64,000 bases of DNA from a bacterium. Lineage in GTDB: Bacteria > Pseudomonadota > Gammaproteobacteria > Pseudomonadales > Moraxellaceae. The stretch spans positions 251,842 to 315,841 of the forward strand of contig JAQSDB010000003.1 in NCBI GenBank assembly GCA_029945725.1, read 5' to 3'. This document shows positions 37,069-46,155 of this stretch, piece after piece (the first letter of the stretch is position 1; each line of letters begins with the position of its first letter). Below the pieces are notes generated by a model. It was given only the letters and a program-made list of their open reading frames with translations. It had not been told where the DNA came from and searched no databases. The translations under genes were made by a program, and so were the position numbers.

Positions 37069-37752
37069 CTAGCTGCGCCGGCCAAACAGGGCGGTGCCGA
37101 TGCGAACCATCGAACTGCCTGCGGCCACTGCCGCCTCCAGATCCTCTGACATGCCCATGGAAAGCGTGTCAAAGCGGGTCGCCGAAAGCCCGGGAATACT
37201 AACGAGTAAATCCTGCCGTGTCTTTGCAAGGTCGGTGAAGGCGGCGCTGTTGCCAGGCCGGGGAATGCACATCAAGCCGCGCAATTGCAGCTGTGGCAGC
37301 GCCAGTACCGCGCGCACCAGCGCCGGCAGTTCGCCAGGCAGGCAGCCCGACTTGCCGGCCTCGTCATCAATGTTCACCTGGATGCAGACCTGCAGTGGCG
37401 GCAAATACGACGGGCGCTGCTCGGCCAGACGGCGGGCGATCTTTTCACGCTCCAGCGAATGCACCCAGTGAAAGTGCGCCGCCACTTCCCGCGTCTTGTT
37501 GCTTTGCAGCGGACCGATGAAGTGCCACTCCAGATCAAGCTCCGGCAGTGCCGCTATCTTGGCCACGCCTTCCTGCACGTAATTTTCGCCGAAAGCCCGC
37601 TGGCCACAGGCATAAGCCTCGCGTACCACCTCGGCGGACCGGGTCTTGCTGACCGCCAAAAGACGGACGCTGCCCGCCGTCCGGCCAGCCGCCTGCTCCG
37701 CCCGGGCAATGCGGGCGCGCAGCTTCAGCCAGTTTTCTGCAATCTCGCTCAT
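37069..37752 (-). CDS. yggS: YggS family pyridoxal phosphate-binding protein
   Basis: 227 residues. The PLP Lys is in LLAVSKTRSA, and GENYVQEG and IGPLQSNKTREVA match the YggS/PLPBP fold, as does the phosphate site near SMGMSEDLEAAVAAGSSMVRIG. The family balances PLP and keto-acid pools. The ATG at 37752 is chosen because the 5-residue upstream extension has no similarity. Divergent from pilT by 139 nt. Confidence 0.95.
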   Translation of the reverse strand: MSEIAENWLKLRARIARAEQAAGRTAGSVRLLAVSKTRSAEVVREAYACGQRAFGENYVQEGVAKIAALPELDLEWHFIGPLQSNKTREVAAHFHWVHSLEREKIARRLAEQRPSYLPPLQVCIQVNIDDEAGKSGCLPGELPALVRAVLALPQLQLRGLMCIPRPGNSAAFTDLAKTRQDLLVSIPGLSATRFDTLSMGMSEDLEAAVAAGSSMVRIGTALFGRRS

Positions 37753-37891
37753 TGAATACCAAGGCATCTAGGCGTTAAGTTAGCCGGGCCGCCGCTTCAG
37801 TTGCGGGCCCGGCCTTTGCGCAATCCAAGAACAAACAAGATTCTGGCAGAGCGGCCCGTCCGCCGCGAGCCTTTGCTGCCCCGGAGATTCC

Positions 37892-38926
37892 ATGGACATT
37901 ACTGAACTGCTCGCCTTCTCCGCCAAGAACGGGGCTTCCGACTTGCACCTTTCGGCCGGGCTGCCGCCCATGATTCGCGTCGATGGCGACGTCCGCCGCA
38001 TCAATCTGCCGGCACTGGAGCACAAGGAAGTCCACCGCCTCGTTTACGACATCATGAACGACAAGCAGCGCAAGGATTACGAAGAGTTCCTGGAAACCGA
38101 CTTTTCCTTCGAAGTCCCCGGCGTGGCACGTTTTCGCGTCAATGCGTTTAACCAGAACCGCGGCTCCGGCGCCGTCTTCCGTACCATTCCCTCGAAAGTG
38201 CTCACCATGGAAGAGCTGGGCATGGGCAAGGTCTTCCAGAGCATCTCCGACATCTCGCGCGGCATTGTGCTGGTGACGGGCCCCACCGGCTCCGGCAAAT
38301 CCACCACGCTCGCCGCCATGATCGACTACATCAACAACACGCGTTACGAGCACATCCTCACCATCGAGGATCCCATCGAATTCGTGCACGAATCAAAAAA
38401 GTGCCTGGTCAACCAGCGTGAAGTACACCGCGATACGCTCGGCTTCTCCGAAGCCCTGCGCTCCGCACTGCGCGAAGATCCCGACATCATTCTCGTGGGC
38501 GAAATGCGCGATCTGGAAACCATTCGCCTGGCACTGACGGCTGCCGAAACCGGCCATCTCGTGTTCGGCACCCTGCACACCACCTCTGCCGCCAAAACCA
38601 TGGACCGCGTCATTGATGTGTTCCCCGCCGAAGAAAAGGAAATGGTGCGCGGCATGCTCTCCGAATCCTTGCAGGCGGTCATCTCGCAAACCCTGCTGAA
38701 GAAGAATGGCGGTGGTCGTATCGCTGCCCACGAAATCATGATCGGCACCCCGGCCATTCGAAACCTGATTCGTGAAAACAAGGTGGCGCAGATGTATTCC
38801 GCCATCCAGACCGGTGGCGGCCTCGGCATGCAGACCCTGGACCAGTGCCTGAAAGGTCTGGTGCAAAAGGGCCTCATCACCCCGCAGTCCGCACGCGACA
38901 AAGCCAAGGTTCCGGAAAACTTCTAG
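37892..38926 (+). CDS. pilT: Type IV pilus retraction ATPase PilT
   Basis: 344 residues; hexameric ATPase that depolymerises the pilus for twitching motility. Start MDITELLAFSAKNGASDLHLSAG, Walker A GPTGSGKS (130-137), Walker B region DPDIILVGEMRDLE, His box GHLVFGTLHT, and the retraction motif AIRNLIRE. Paired with pilU, 97 nt downstream, as in Pseudomonas. The organism therefore probably makes type IV pili. Confidence 0.97.
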   Translation: MDITELLAFSAKNGASDLHLSAGLPPMIRVDGDVRRINLPALEHKEVHRLVYDIMNDKQRKDYEEFLETDFSFEVPGVARFRVNAFNQNRGSGAVFRTIPSKVLTMEELGMGKVFQSISDISRGIVLVTGPTGSGKSTTLAAMIDYINNTRYEHILTIEDPIEFVHESKKCLVNQREVHRDTLGFSEALRSALREDPDIILVGEMRDLETIRLALTAAETGHLVFGTLHTTSAAKTMDRVIDVFPAEEKEMVRGMLSESLQAVISQTLLKKNGGGRIAAHEIMIGTPAIRNLIRENKVAQMYSAIQTGGGLGMQTLDQCLKGLVQKGLITPQSARDKAKVPENF

Positions 38927-39022
38927 CAAGACAGCTACCGGCAGCGGGTCGCAGAACCCGGGCTGGCCTACACTTCATGCAACAGGGAACACAGCGGCCG
39001 ATACCCGCCAGAGGAAAAGACC

Positions 39023-40141
39023 ATGGAATTCGAAGACCTGCTCAAGATCATGGTGCAAAAAGGCGGTTCCGACATGTTCATCACCGCCGGCGTGCCGCCA
39101 TCGGTGAAAATCAACGGCAAGGTCATGCCCATCACCAAAACACCCCTGTCGCCGGAAATGACCCGCGAAGTGGTGCTCGGCGTGATGACCGAACAGCAGC
39201 GCAAGGAATTCGCGCAGAGCAAGGAATGCAATTTTGCCATTTCCGCACGCGGCATCGGACGCTTCCGTGTCTCGGCCTATTACCAGCGCAATCTGGTGGG
39301 CATGGTACTGCGCCGCATTGAAACCACCATTCCCAAAGTGGATGACCTGAAGCTGCCGGAAATCGTCAAGGAACTGGCGATGACCAAACGCGGCATCATC
39401 ATTTTCGTGGGCGGCACCGGCACCGGCAAATCGACCTCGCTGGCCGCCATGATCGGGCATCGCAATGCCAATTCGCGCGGCCACATCATTACCGTCGAAG
39501 ATCCGATCGAATTCATTCACCAGCACAACGGCTGCATCGTGACGCAGCGTGAAGTCGGCATTGATACCGAAAGTTTTGAAATCGCCCTGAAGAACACCCT
39601 GCGCCAGGCACCCGATGTGATTCTTATCGGTGAAATCCGCACCCGGGAAGTGATGGACTACGCCATTGCCTTCGCCGAAACCGGCCATCTGGTGCTGGCC
39701 ACGCTGCACGCCAACAATGCCAACCAGGCCATCGACCGCATCATTCACTTTTTCCCGTCCGAACGTCATCACCAGCTGCACATGGATCTTTCCCTGAACA
39801 TGCGCGGCATCGTGGCACAGCAACTAATCCCGACACCGGACGGAAAATCCCGCCGCGCCTGTATTGAAGTGCTGCTGAATACGCCGCTGATCAGCGACAC
39901 CATCCGCAAGGGTGATGTGCATCTGCTCAAGGAAATAATGAAGAAATCGCGCGAAGTCGGCATGCAGACCTTCGACCAGGCACTTTATGATCTCTACACT
40001 GCCGGTGAAATCACCTACGAGGATGCACTCAAGCACGCTGACGCCGCCAATGACCTCCGCCTGATGATCAAGCTGGGCTCGGAAGACTCCCGTCATCTCG
40101 ATCAGGCCACGCGCGGCCTGACACTGCAGTCCTCGGATTAA
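39023..40141 (+). CDS. pilU: Type IV pilus retraction ATPase PilU
   Basis: 372 residues. A paralogue of PilT that aids retraction under load. Walker A GGTGTGKS (130-137), Walker B VILIGEIRTREVM, and His box GHLVLATLHANNANQAIDRI are present. The C-terminal tail is longer than in PilT. The unit ends in a strong terminator just downstream. Confidence 0.96.
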   Translation: MEFEDLLKIMVQKGGSDMFITAGVPPSVKINGKVMPITKTPLSPEMTREVVLGVMTEQQRKEFAQSKECNFAISARGIGRFRVSAYYQRNLVGMVLRRIETTIPKVDDLKLPEIVKELAMTKRGIIIFVGGTGTGKSTSLAAMIGHRNANSRGHIITVEDPIEFIHQHNGCIVTQREVGIDTESFEIALKNTLRQAPDVILIGEIRTREVMDYAIAFAETGHLVLATLHANNANQAIDRIIHFFPSERHHQLHMDLSLNMRGIVAQQLIPTPDGKSRRACIEVLLNTPLISDTIRKGDVHLLKEIMKKSREVGMQTFDQALYDLYTAGEITYEDALKHADAANDLRLMIKLGSEDSRHLDQATRGLTLQSSD

Positions 40142-40159
40142 AGCGGGAACCTGACATAA

Positions 40160-40187
40160 AAAACGCCGGCTTGTGCCGGCGTTTTTT
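40160..40187 (+). terminator. Terminator of pilT-pilU
   Basis: An A tract, ACGCCGGC stem, loop TTGT, GCCGGCGT and a T tract. It may also serve the convergent permease gene ending at 40248, but 60 nt away. Confidence 0.9.
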
Positions 40188-40247
40188 ATGCAAAAAATAC
40201 TCGTCAAAACACTGCCATGCTCTCCCTGACAGCAACAGGATCCCTGA

Positions 40248-40991
40248 TCACATCCACGCACTGCTGATCATTTTCACTCCGGCAATCACCAGTACCAGGG
40301 CCAGCACTTTTTGCATTTTCTCACCGGCCAGACGCCGGCTTCCCAGCTCGGCACCGATGAAGCCACCAAGCACTGCCGCCACGGCCCAGTATGGCAGGGC
40401 AGCCGGCAAGGTGATGCCTTTGGTCATCGCCCCGAACAACCCAGCGGCTGAGTTCACCAGAATGAAAAGGGCAGCCACCCCGGATACTTCGCGTATTTTC
40501 CCCCAGCCGCAAAAGAGAAAAAGCGGACTGAGAAAGATGCCGCCACCGACGCCGGTCAGTCCGGAAAGAAAGCCCATGCCCGCCCCTGCCAGCATGGCCA
40601 GCGCATAGGGCGGTGGCGCGGTGTCGCGTGCCGAAAAATCAGGGCTCCGGAAAAACCGCCACGCCGCATACAGGAGCACACTACCCACCAGCGGCTTGTA
40701 TAAATGACCCGGCAAGGTGATCTGGCCGCCCAGATACGCCAGCGGCATGGACACCAGTGCCACCGGCCAGAACAGGCGCCAGGAAAAGGCCCCGGCCCGC
40801 CAGAACTTCCAGCTCGCAATCACCGCCACCAGAATATTCAGCACCAGCGCCGCCGGCTTCATCTCTGCCGGGGCCACGCCCAGCAGGGCCATGGCCGCGA
40901 GGTACCCCGACGCGCCGGCGTGGCCGACCGAGGCATAGAGCAGGGCCGCCACAAAAATAAACCCTGTCAGCATCACAGCCATCATGTCCAT
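40248..40991 (-). CDS. TSUP (TauE/SafE) family permease
   Basis: 247 residues from the ATG at 40991. Seven or eight membrane helices can be drawn. The GHAGASGYLAAMALLGVAP and the GFLSGLTGVGGGIFLSPL repeats are hallmarks of the TSUP family, which carries sulfite, sulfolactate and similar anions. The substrate here is not known. It is divergent from the radical SAM gene by 114 nt and convergent with pilU. Confidence 0.88.
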   Translation of the reverse strand: MDMMAVMLTGFIFVAALLYASVGHAGASGYLAAMALLGVAPAEMKPAALVLNILVAVIASWKFWRAGAFSWRLFWPVALVSMPLAYLGGQITLPGHLYKPLVGSVLLYAAWRFFRSPDFSARDTAPPPYALAMLAGAGMGFLSGLTGVGGGIFLSPLFLFCGWGKIREVSGVAALFILVNSAAGLFGAMTKGITLPAALPYWAVAAVLGGFIGAELGSRRLAGEKMQKVLALVLVIAGVKMISSAWM

Positions 40992-41105
40992 CGCGATACC
41001 CCGGAAAATGCCGGCCACTTTACCTGCTCTGACCGGCGCCTGGGAGCCGCACTGGAATACTGTCATTAAGAACAGTATTATCGGGTTTTACCGCAGGGCG
41101 ACCCC

Positions 41106-42197
41106 ATGGCTCTCAGCCCGGATGGCGCACGCAAAGGCCGTGGCGCCAGCTGCAATCCCGACAACCGCTTCTTCAGCACGCACAGCGAGGCCGAGCACGA
41201 CGGCTGGGCGCTCGCCCCCGATCCGCTCAAGCCCTTGCTGACCAGCGTCACCGTGCAGCAAAGCCGGACCATCATTTCGCGCAACCATTCGCCGGATGTC
41301 CCGTTCACGCAATCCATCAATCCCTACCAGGGCTGCGAGCACGGTTGCGTCTATTGCTATGCCCGGCCCTCGCATGCCTATTTCGATCTTTCACCGGGAC
41401 TGGATTTCGAAACCAAACTGTTTGCCAAACCCAATGCCGCGGAACTGCTGCGCAAGGAACTCAGTCATCCGCGCTATCAGGTCAGCGCCATCACCCTCGG
41501 TGCCAATACCGATGCCTATCAACCCATCGAACGTGACTGGAAAATCACGCGCGCGCTGCTGGAAGTGATGCTGGAAACCCGGCACCCGGTGTCCATCATC
41601 ACCAAGAATGCACTGGTCTTGCGCGATCTGGATATATTGACCGAGCTCGCCAAACTCAACCTGCTGCAGGTGTTTGTGTCGGTGACCAGTCTCGATCCGG
41701 CCCTCACACAAAAACTGGAACCGCGCGCCAGTGCCCCGCATCGCCGCCTGCTCACCATTGAAAAACTCGGCGCGGCGGGCATACCGGTTGGCTGCATGGT
41801 GGCGCCCCTGATTCCCTTCATCAACGATGCCGAGATGGAGGATATTCTGACCGCTGTTGCGCGTGCAGGAGCGGGTACGGCCGGCTATGTATTCATTCGT
41901 CTGGCCCATGAACTCAAAACGCTTTTCCGTACCTGGCTGGATGAACATGCGCCGCTGAAAGCCGAGCGCGTCATGGCCGTCATCAACGATGCCCGTGGCG
42001 GCCGCGACAATGACCCCCGCTTTGGCTCTCGCATGCGCGGTGAAGGTCAATTTGCAGAATTACTGCGGCAACGCTTTGCCGTTGCCGTAAAGAAAAACGG
42101 CCTGAATCGTGTGCGCACGGATTTGCGCACGGATTTATTCATCGCCCCTGAAGCGCCGGCACGCAAACAGAAAGACCGGCAAATCCCGCTTTTCTGA
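41106..42197 (+). CDS. PA0069 family radical SAM protein
   Basis: 363 residues. The radical SAM motif is CEHGCVYCYARP near residue 78, in the sequence QSINPYQGCEHGCVYCYA typical of the SPL/PA0069 (COG1533) group. FETKLFAKPNAAELLRKEL and PVSIITKNALVLRDLDIL follow. The group is related to spore photoproduct lyase-like enzymes, but its reaction in gammaproteobacteria is not known. No obvious partner gene is adjacent. Confidence 0.87.
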   Translation: MALSPDGARKGRGASCNPDNRFFSTHSEAEHDGWALAPDPLKPLLTSVTVQQSRTIISRNHSPDVPFTQSINPYQGCEHGCVYCYARPSHAYFDLSPGLDFETKLFAKPNAAELLRKELSHPRYQVSAITLGANTDAYQPIERDWKITRALLEVMLETRHPVSIITKNALVLRDLDILTELAKLNLLQVFVSVTSLDPALTQKLEPRASAPHRRLLTIEKLGAAGIPVGCMVAPLIPFINDAEMEDILTAVARAGAGTAGYVFIRLAHELKTLFRTWLDEHAPLKAERVMAVINDARGGRDNDPRFGSRMRGEGQFAELLRQRFAVAVKKNGLNRVRTDLRTDLFIAPEAPARKQKDRQIPLF

Positions 42198-42226
42198 CTG
42201 GCCGGCGCTGGTACCGGCGCTTTCAT

Positions 42227-44929
42227 TCAGGGCCCGGCATTATCCAGTGGCAAAGAGTCCTGACCCTGTTCACTTACCTTTTCCAGGATCCGGCGCAACT
42301 CCTCGCTGCGCAAGGGCTTTGGAATAAAGTCATCCATGCCTGCCGCCATGGCCCGGTCGCGGTATTCCTTGATGACATGCGCGCTGACGCCACAAATAAA
42401 CACCGGCGCCTTGTGCTCCGCCTGCTGCCACTGGCGCAGGCGCCGGGTGGCGGTATAACCATCCATATTCGGCATTTCGCAGTCCATGAACACCACATCA
42501 AAAACCTGACGCTCCGAGGTCAGCACATGCAGCGCCTCCACCCCGTCACTGGCAATGCGTGGAACCACGCCCAGCTTTTTCAGCAATCCGGCAATCACCA
42601 GCTGGTTGACCGTATTGTCTTCCACGACCAGCACACGCACATGGCCAAACAGCCGCGCAGCCGGCTCCGGTACATTAACCGCATTTTTTCTGGCATCGTC
42701 CCGCACACCTTCCGCCAGCGGCAAGGGCAGATAAAACCAGAACATGGAACCTTTTCCCGGCGCACTCAGGACGCCGATATCTCCGTTCATCAATGAAACC
42801 AGCAGCCGGCAAATTGACAGGCCAAGGCCCGTGCCTCCGTATTGTCGCGTGATGGAAGAGTCGGCCTGTGAAAATGACTCGAACAACCGAGCCCTTTGTA
42901 CATCGGCAATGCCGATGCCGGTGTCATGCACCTCAAAACGGATATCCTGCACGGCGGTTTTTTCTTGCTGCAAGCCGTTGTTAACGGCGTCCGGCTCAAA
43001 CAACACCCTCAGCGTAACGTGACCTTCGCGGGTGAACTTGTAGGCATTACCGAGCAGGTTGATGAGCACCTGACGAATGCGTACGGAGTCACCGACCACC
43101 TCCGTCGGCAAGCCCTCCGCCAGCACCAGCTCAAGCGGAATGCCGGCCTGGCGCGCATGCAGGGAAAACAGGGAAATGCATTCCTGCATCAGGGCGGGCA
43201 GGTCAAAGGGCTGGTGCTCGATCTCGAGCCGCCCCGCTTCTATTTTCGAATAGTCCAGAATGTCATTGATGATGCGCAGCAGGGCTTCACAGGACTGCCG
43301 GATGGTACTGACAAAATGCTTTTGCTCAGCGTCCAGCGGAGTCTCCGACAGCAGCTGCGTCATGCCGATCACGCCGTTCATGGGCGTGCGTATCTCGTGG
43401 CTCATGGTCGCCAGAAAACTGCTCTTCACCTGCGCCGCCTGCTCGGCCACCTCCCGCGCATGCTCGGCATCCAGCGCCTGCATGCCCAGCGCCTGCGAAC
43501 GCTTCATGGCAAACAGCAGTGCCTGCAGCAGGATCGCCAGCAACAAGGCGACAAACATCACCAGCGAAGGTTCAAGGGAACGGTGGGCGCTGCGGTATCC
43601 CTGCGGACTCAGGACGGTGACACGCCATTGCCGTTGCCCGAGCATCAGGGTTGTCTGCCACTGCAAGGGGATACTGTCGGCCTGTCCTGCACTTTGATAA
43701 ACAGGCGAACGGGGCGCAGAAGGACTGTCGATCCTCAGCAGCAGGTTGTTACCCGCCCGTGTCACCGGAATGGACCGGATCAGGCTGTCGACATCAAAGG
43801 CGGCCAGGGCAATACCGAGAAAGACACGCCGCCTTCCCTCTGCCGTCCGCGGCAGGGCTGCACTCGCATACAGCGGCATCAGCATCACGACACTGTTACC
43901 CAGGCCAGGCTGCCCCAGCCCGTGCAGGCCTGAGGTCGCCGTCATCTCGCCACTGTCGCGCGCCTGTATCAGGGCTTCGTGCAGGCCGGGATCCGCATCC
44001 ATGTCCAGGCCCAGCAACAAGCGCTGCATGCCGGGCTCGGCATAGGCCAGCTGCACATGGCCGTGATGCAGGGGCGCCCAGCCCAGCAGCTGGATATCCG
44101 GGCGTGCCTTCAGGAAATCGCTGACGAAATACTGGAACTCGGTAGCCGTCACCGCGTACGAGCTTCGCCACAGGCCGCGAATGGAGGTAAGCGTATCGGC
44201 ATGGCCATGCAGGCGCAGGTTGAGCCGCTCGGTCAGGTCACGCGCCTGATCGCGGAAGCCGCTTTCCAGGCGACGCTGTTCATTGCCGTTGACCAGGGAA
44301 AACATGCCCAGCAACACCACGAGGGCGAGAGACGGCCACAGCACTGCCTGCCAGGGATGCTGGCGCCGGCGCAAGGGCTGCTGCAGCGCCAGCAATGTCA
44401 GGGGTGCAAAAATGACCACACCGATGGTGTCGCCCACCCACCACGTCCAGACATTGAACGGGATCTCGCCGCGGGCCATGAAGCCGCCCAGAAACAGCAT
44501 GAGATTGCCCGCCAGCGGAGAAACCAGACAGGCCAGAGGCCCGCCCAGCAAGATCAGTTTCAGCTCATGCCAGTCATTGCCGGCGGCCCCTTCAATCCGT
44601 GCAAAGCGCCGGCACAATCCAGCCGCGACCAGTGCCTGCAAGCTGGCCCCGGAGGCAATACCCAGGGCCAGGGTGAAGTAGCCCCAGGGCAATGCGGGAG
44701 AAGCGTGAAGGAGGATATTGAGGATCAGGGAGCCGAGAAAAATCCCGCCGATCATGCGCCAGCCCCAGACCAGTACTGCCGCGAGTGCGATGCCCGCCGG
44801 CGGAAAAACGCCCGAGGCCAGCGAGGCCGGATCAGCGAAGTGATAGCCCAGCAGCGCCGTCGCGACATAAAGCGTCGTGATCAGCAGGCTGCGCCACAGC
44901 CAGCGCCAGTGGCTGCCAACGTTAGTCAT
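42227..44929 (-). CDS. Hybrid sensor histidine kinase (MASE1-CHASE-HisKA-HATPase-REC)
   Basis: 900 residues. The N-terminus is a MASE1-like set of about eight membrane helices (to about residue 220; [33 protein letters not shown]). A periplasmic CHASE-like domain follows (about 245-420; [21 protein letters not shown]), then another helix. The kinase core has the H-box [10 protein letters not shown] (His near 511), N-box [13 protein letters not shown]1 HDTGIGIA and G2 [10 protein letters not shown]. The receiver Asp is in [14 protein letters not shown] (near 816). No partner regulator is adjacent. The ATG at 44929 is chosen; an upstream start adds 10 residues. Confidence 0.9.
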   Translation of the reverse strand: MTNVGSHWRWLWRSLLITTLYVATALLGYHFADPASLASGVFPPAGIALAAVLVWGWRMIGGIFLGSLILNILLHASPALPWGYFTLALGIASGASLQALVAAGLCRRFARIEGAAGNDWHELKLILLGGPLACLVSPLAGNLMLFLGGFMARGEIPFNVWTWWVGDTIGVVIFAPLTLLALQQPLRRRQHPWQAVLWPSLALVVLLGMFSLVNGNEQRRLESGFRDQARDLTERLNLRLHGHADTLTSIRGLWRSSYAVTATEFQYFVSDFLKARPDIQLLGWAPLHHGHVQLAYAEPGMQRLLLGLDMDADPGLHEALIQARDSGEMTATSGLHGLGQPGLGNSVVMLMPLYASAALPRTAEGRRRVFLGIALAAFDVDSLIRSIPVTRAGNNLLLRIDSPSAPRSPVYQSAGQADSIPLQWQTTLMLGQRQWRVTVLSPQGYRSAHRSLEPSLVMFVALLLAILLQALLFAMKRSQALGMQALDAEHAREVAEQAAQVKSSFLATMSHEIRTPMNGVIGMTQLLSETPLDAEQKHFVSTIRQSCEALLRIINDILDYSKIEAGRLEIEHQPFDLPALMQECISLFSLHARQAGIPLELVLAEGLPTEVVGDSVRIRQVLINLLGNAYKFTREGHVTLRVLFEPDAVNNGLQQEKTAVQDIRFEVHDTGIGIADVQRARLFESFSQADSSITRQYGGTGLGLSICRLLVSLMNGDIGVLSAPGKGSMFWFYLPLPLAEGVRDDARKNAVNVPEPAARLFGHVRVLVVEDNTVNQLVIAGLLKKLGVVPRIASDGVEALHVLTSERQVFDVVFMDCEMPNMDGYTATRRLRQWQQAEHKAPVFICGVSAHVIKEYRDRAMAAGMDDFIPKPLRSEELRRILEKVSEQGQDSLPLDNAGP

Positions 44930-45079
44930 GTGCCGGGACCTCCCTGAAGCCGTTGTCAAAATCCTGCCGGATGCTTTCCCGGCACCCTGACTATAGCGAA
45001 GAAGCCCCGCCTCAGGGTCACTGGCGCTTGCTCGCGCAATGGAACACGCCAGCAGTCGCCGGCGTGTTTTCAGAAGGGA

Positions 45080-45310
45080 TCAGGGCTTTTCTGCCGGCGG
45101 AAGCAGGGCAATGATTTTCTGCACGCGCGCTTCGTCCACCGGCAAAGGCAGCTGCTCCACGGTTCGTGTGGTGAGGCGCAAGGAGCGAATGAACTTGCGA
45201 CAATGCCCGCACATCAGCAGGTGTGCACGCAGGACGAATTTTTCCCGGCCGCTGCCGGCGCCATCCACATAAACGGAGCCCAGGGCGAGTACATCACGAC
45301 ACTTCAGCAT
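45080..45310 (-). CDS. Zinc-finger anti-sigma-like protein (zf-HC2)
   Basis: 76 residues, overlapping the preceding sigma gene by 7 nt. HLLMCGHCRKFIRSL gives the His-x3-Cys-x2-Cys zinc-binding motif of zf-HC2 anti-sigma factors. There is no membrane segment, so it would be a soluble zinc anti-sigma factor of the ZAS type. Pairing with the ECF sigma is strongly supported by coupling; the inducing signal (often redox or zinc) is not known. Confidence 0.85.
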   Translation of the reverse strand: MLKCRDVLALGSVYVDGAGSGREKFVLRAHLLMCGHCRKFIRSLRLTTRTVEQLPLPVDEARVQKIIALLPPAEKP

Positions 45311-45909
45311 TCGCCCTCCTCCTCATAACGGTTGATGACAGCCAGCAGTTTCAGACGGGCACGATGCAACAACACCCTCACATTGGCCTCGGTAGTGGCC
45401 AGCGCCTCGGCAATGTCGGCAAACTCCAGCCCCGACTGGTCGCGCAGCAGCAGTGCACTTTGCTGCGCCTGCGGCAACTCCCCGAGGTAATACTTCAGAC
45501 AGTCTGCCAGTTGCTCGCGCGACAGCATCTCTTCCGGCGAATCCGCCACCCAGCTCGCCAGCGCCGGCGCCCAGTGACCGCTGGCGTCGAATCGCTCGGA
45601 CAACGGCAGATGATCCTCCGTTTCCACATCCAGACTCACCGTGGGCAGGCGCTTCTGCACGCGCAGCCTGCCACGGGCAGCATTGATCACGATGGTCGTC
45701 AGCCAGGTTTTCAGTGCCGAGCGCCCCTCGAATGCCGGCAGCGCACGGAAAGCGGCAATCCAGGCCTCCTGCACGATTTCTTCAGCCTGACCGTCGCCGA
45801 CAATGCCGCGCGCCACCACCACCAGACGACCATGGTTTTCACGTACCCAGGCCGTGCAGGCCGCCGGCTCGCGCCGCAGCAAACGCCCAATCAATTCCGT
45901 TTCGCTCAT
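45304..45909 (-). CDS. ECF (sigma-70 family) RNA polymerase sigma factor
   Basis: 201 residues. Region 2 includes VVVARGIVGDGQAEEIVQEAWIAAF and FEGRSALKTWLTTIVINAARG. Region 4 is SALLLRDQSGLEFADIAEALATTEANVRVLLHRARLKLL. The linker (about residues 80-125) is long. It directs RNA polymerase to an unknown regulon and is coupled to the zinc-finger gene by a 7-nt overlap. It is divergent from the flavoprotein gene at 46156, with a 246-nt region between in which I see no clear ECF -35 element. Confidence 0.9.
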   Translation of the reverse strand: MSETELIGRLLRREPAACTAWVRENHGRLVVVARGIVGDGQAEEIVQEAWIAAFRALPAFEGRSALKTWLTTIVINAARGRLRVQKRLPTVSLDVETEDHLPLSERFDASGHWAPALASWVADSPEEMLSREQLADCLKYYLGELPQAQQSALLLRDQSGLEFADIAEALATTEANVRVLLHRARLKLLAVINRYEEEGEC

Positions 45910-46155
45910 ACACCCCCCGAATGTGGGGCGAGCATAGGCGGCCGGCGCCGGCGCCTCAATGGCGGCAGGGGGGCTTTTCCTCTTGCGTACAGATAAGACG
46001 CCAGAATGCCGGGATTGTTACAGCCATCATCGCCGGCGCGTGAACACGCACTTGCCACACTGTCGCCCGGCCGGATCAGGCCCCATAATCGCCGCCAGCC
46101 GCAAGGCGGCAAAAAACAGAACTGACGTAAAACACACGCCCCTCTGGATACCCCC

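Noticed and set aside
45043-45068. AACACGCC...GGCGTGTT as terminator of the anti-sigma gene
   Set aside because: It lacks a T tract on the minus strand, where it would be needed.
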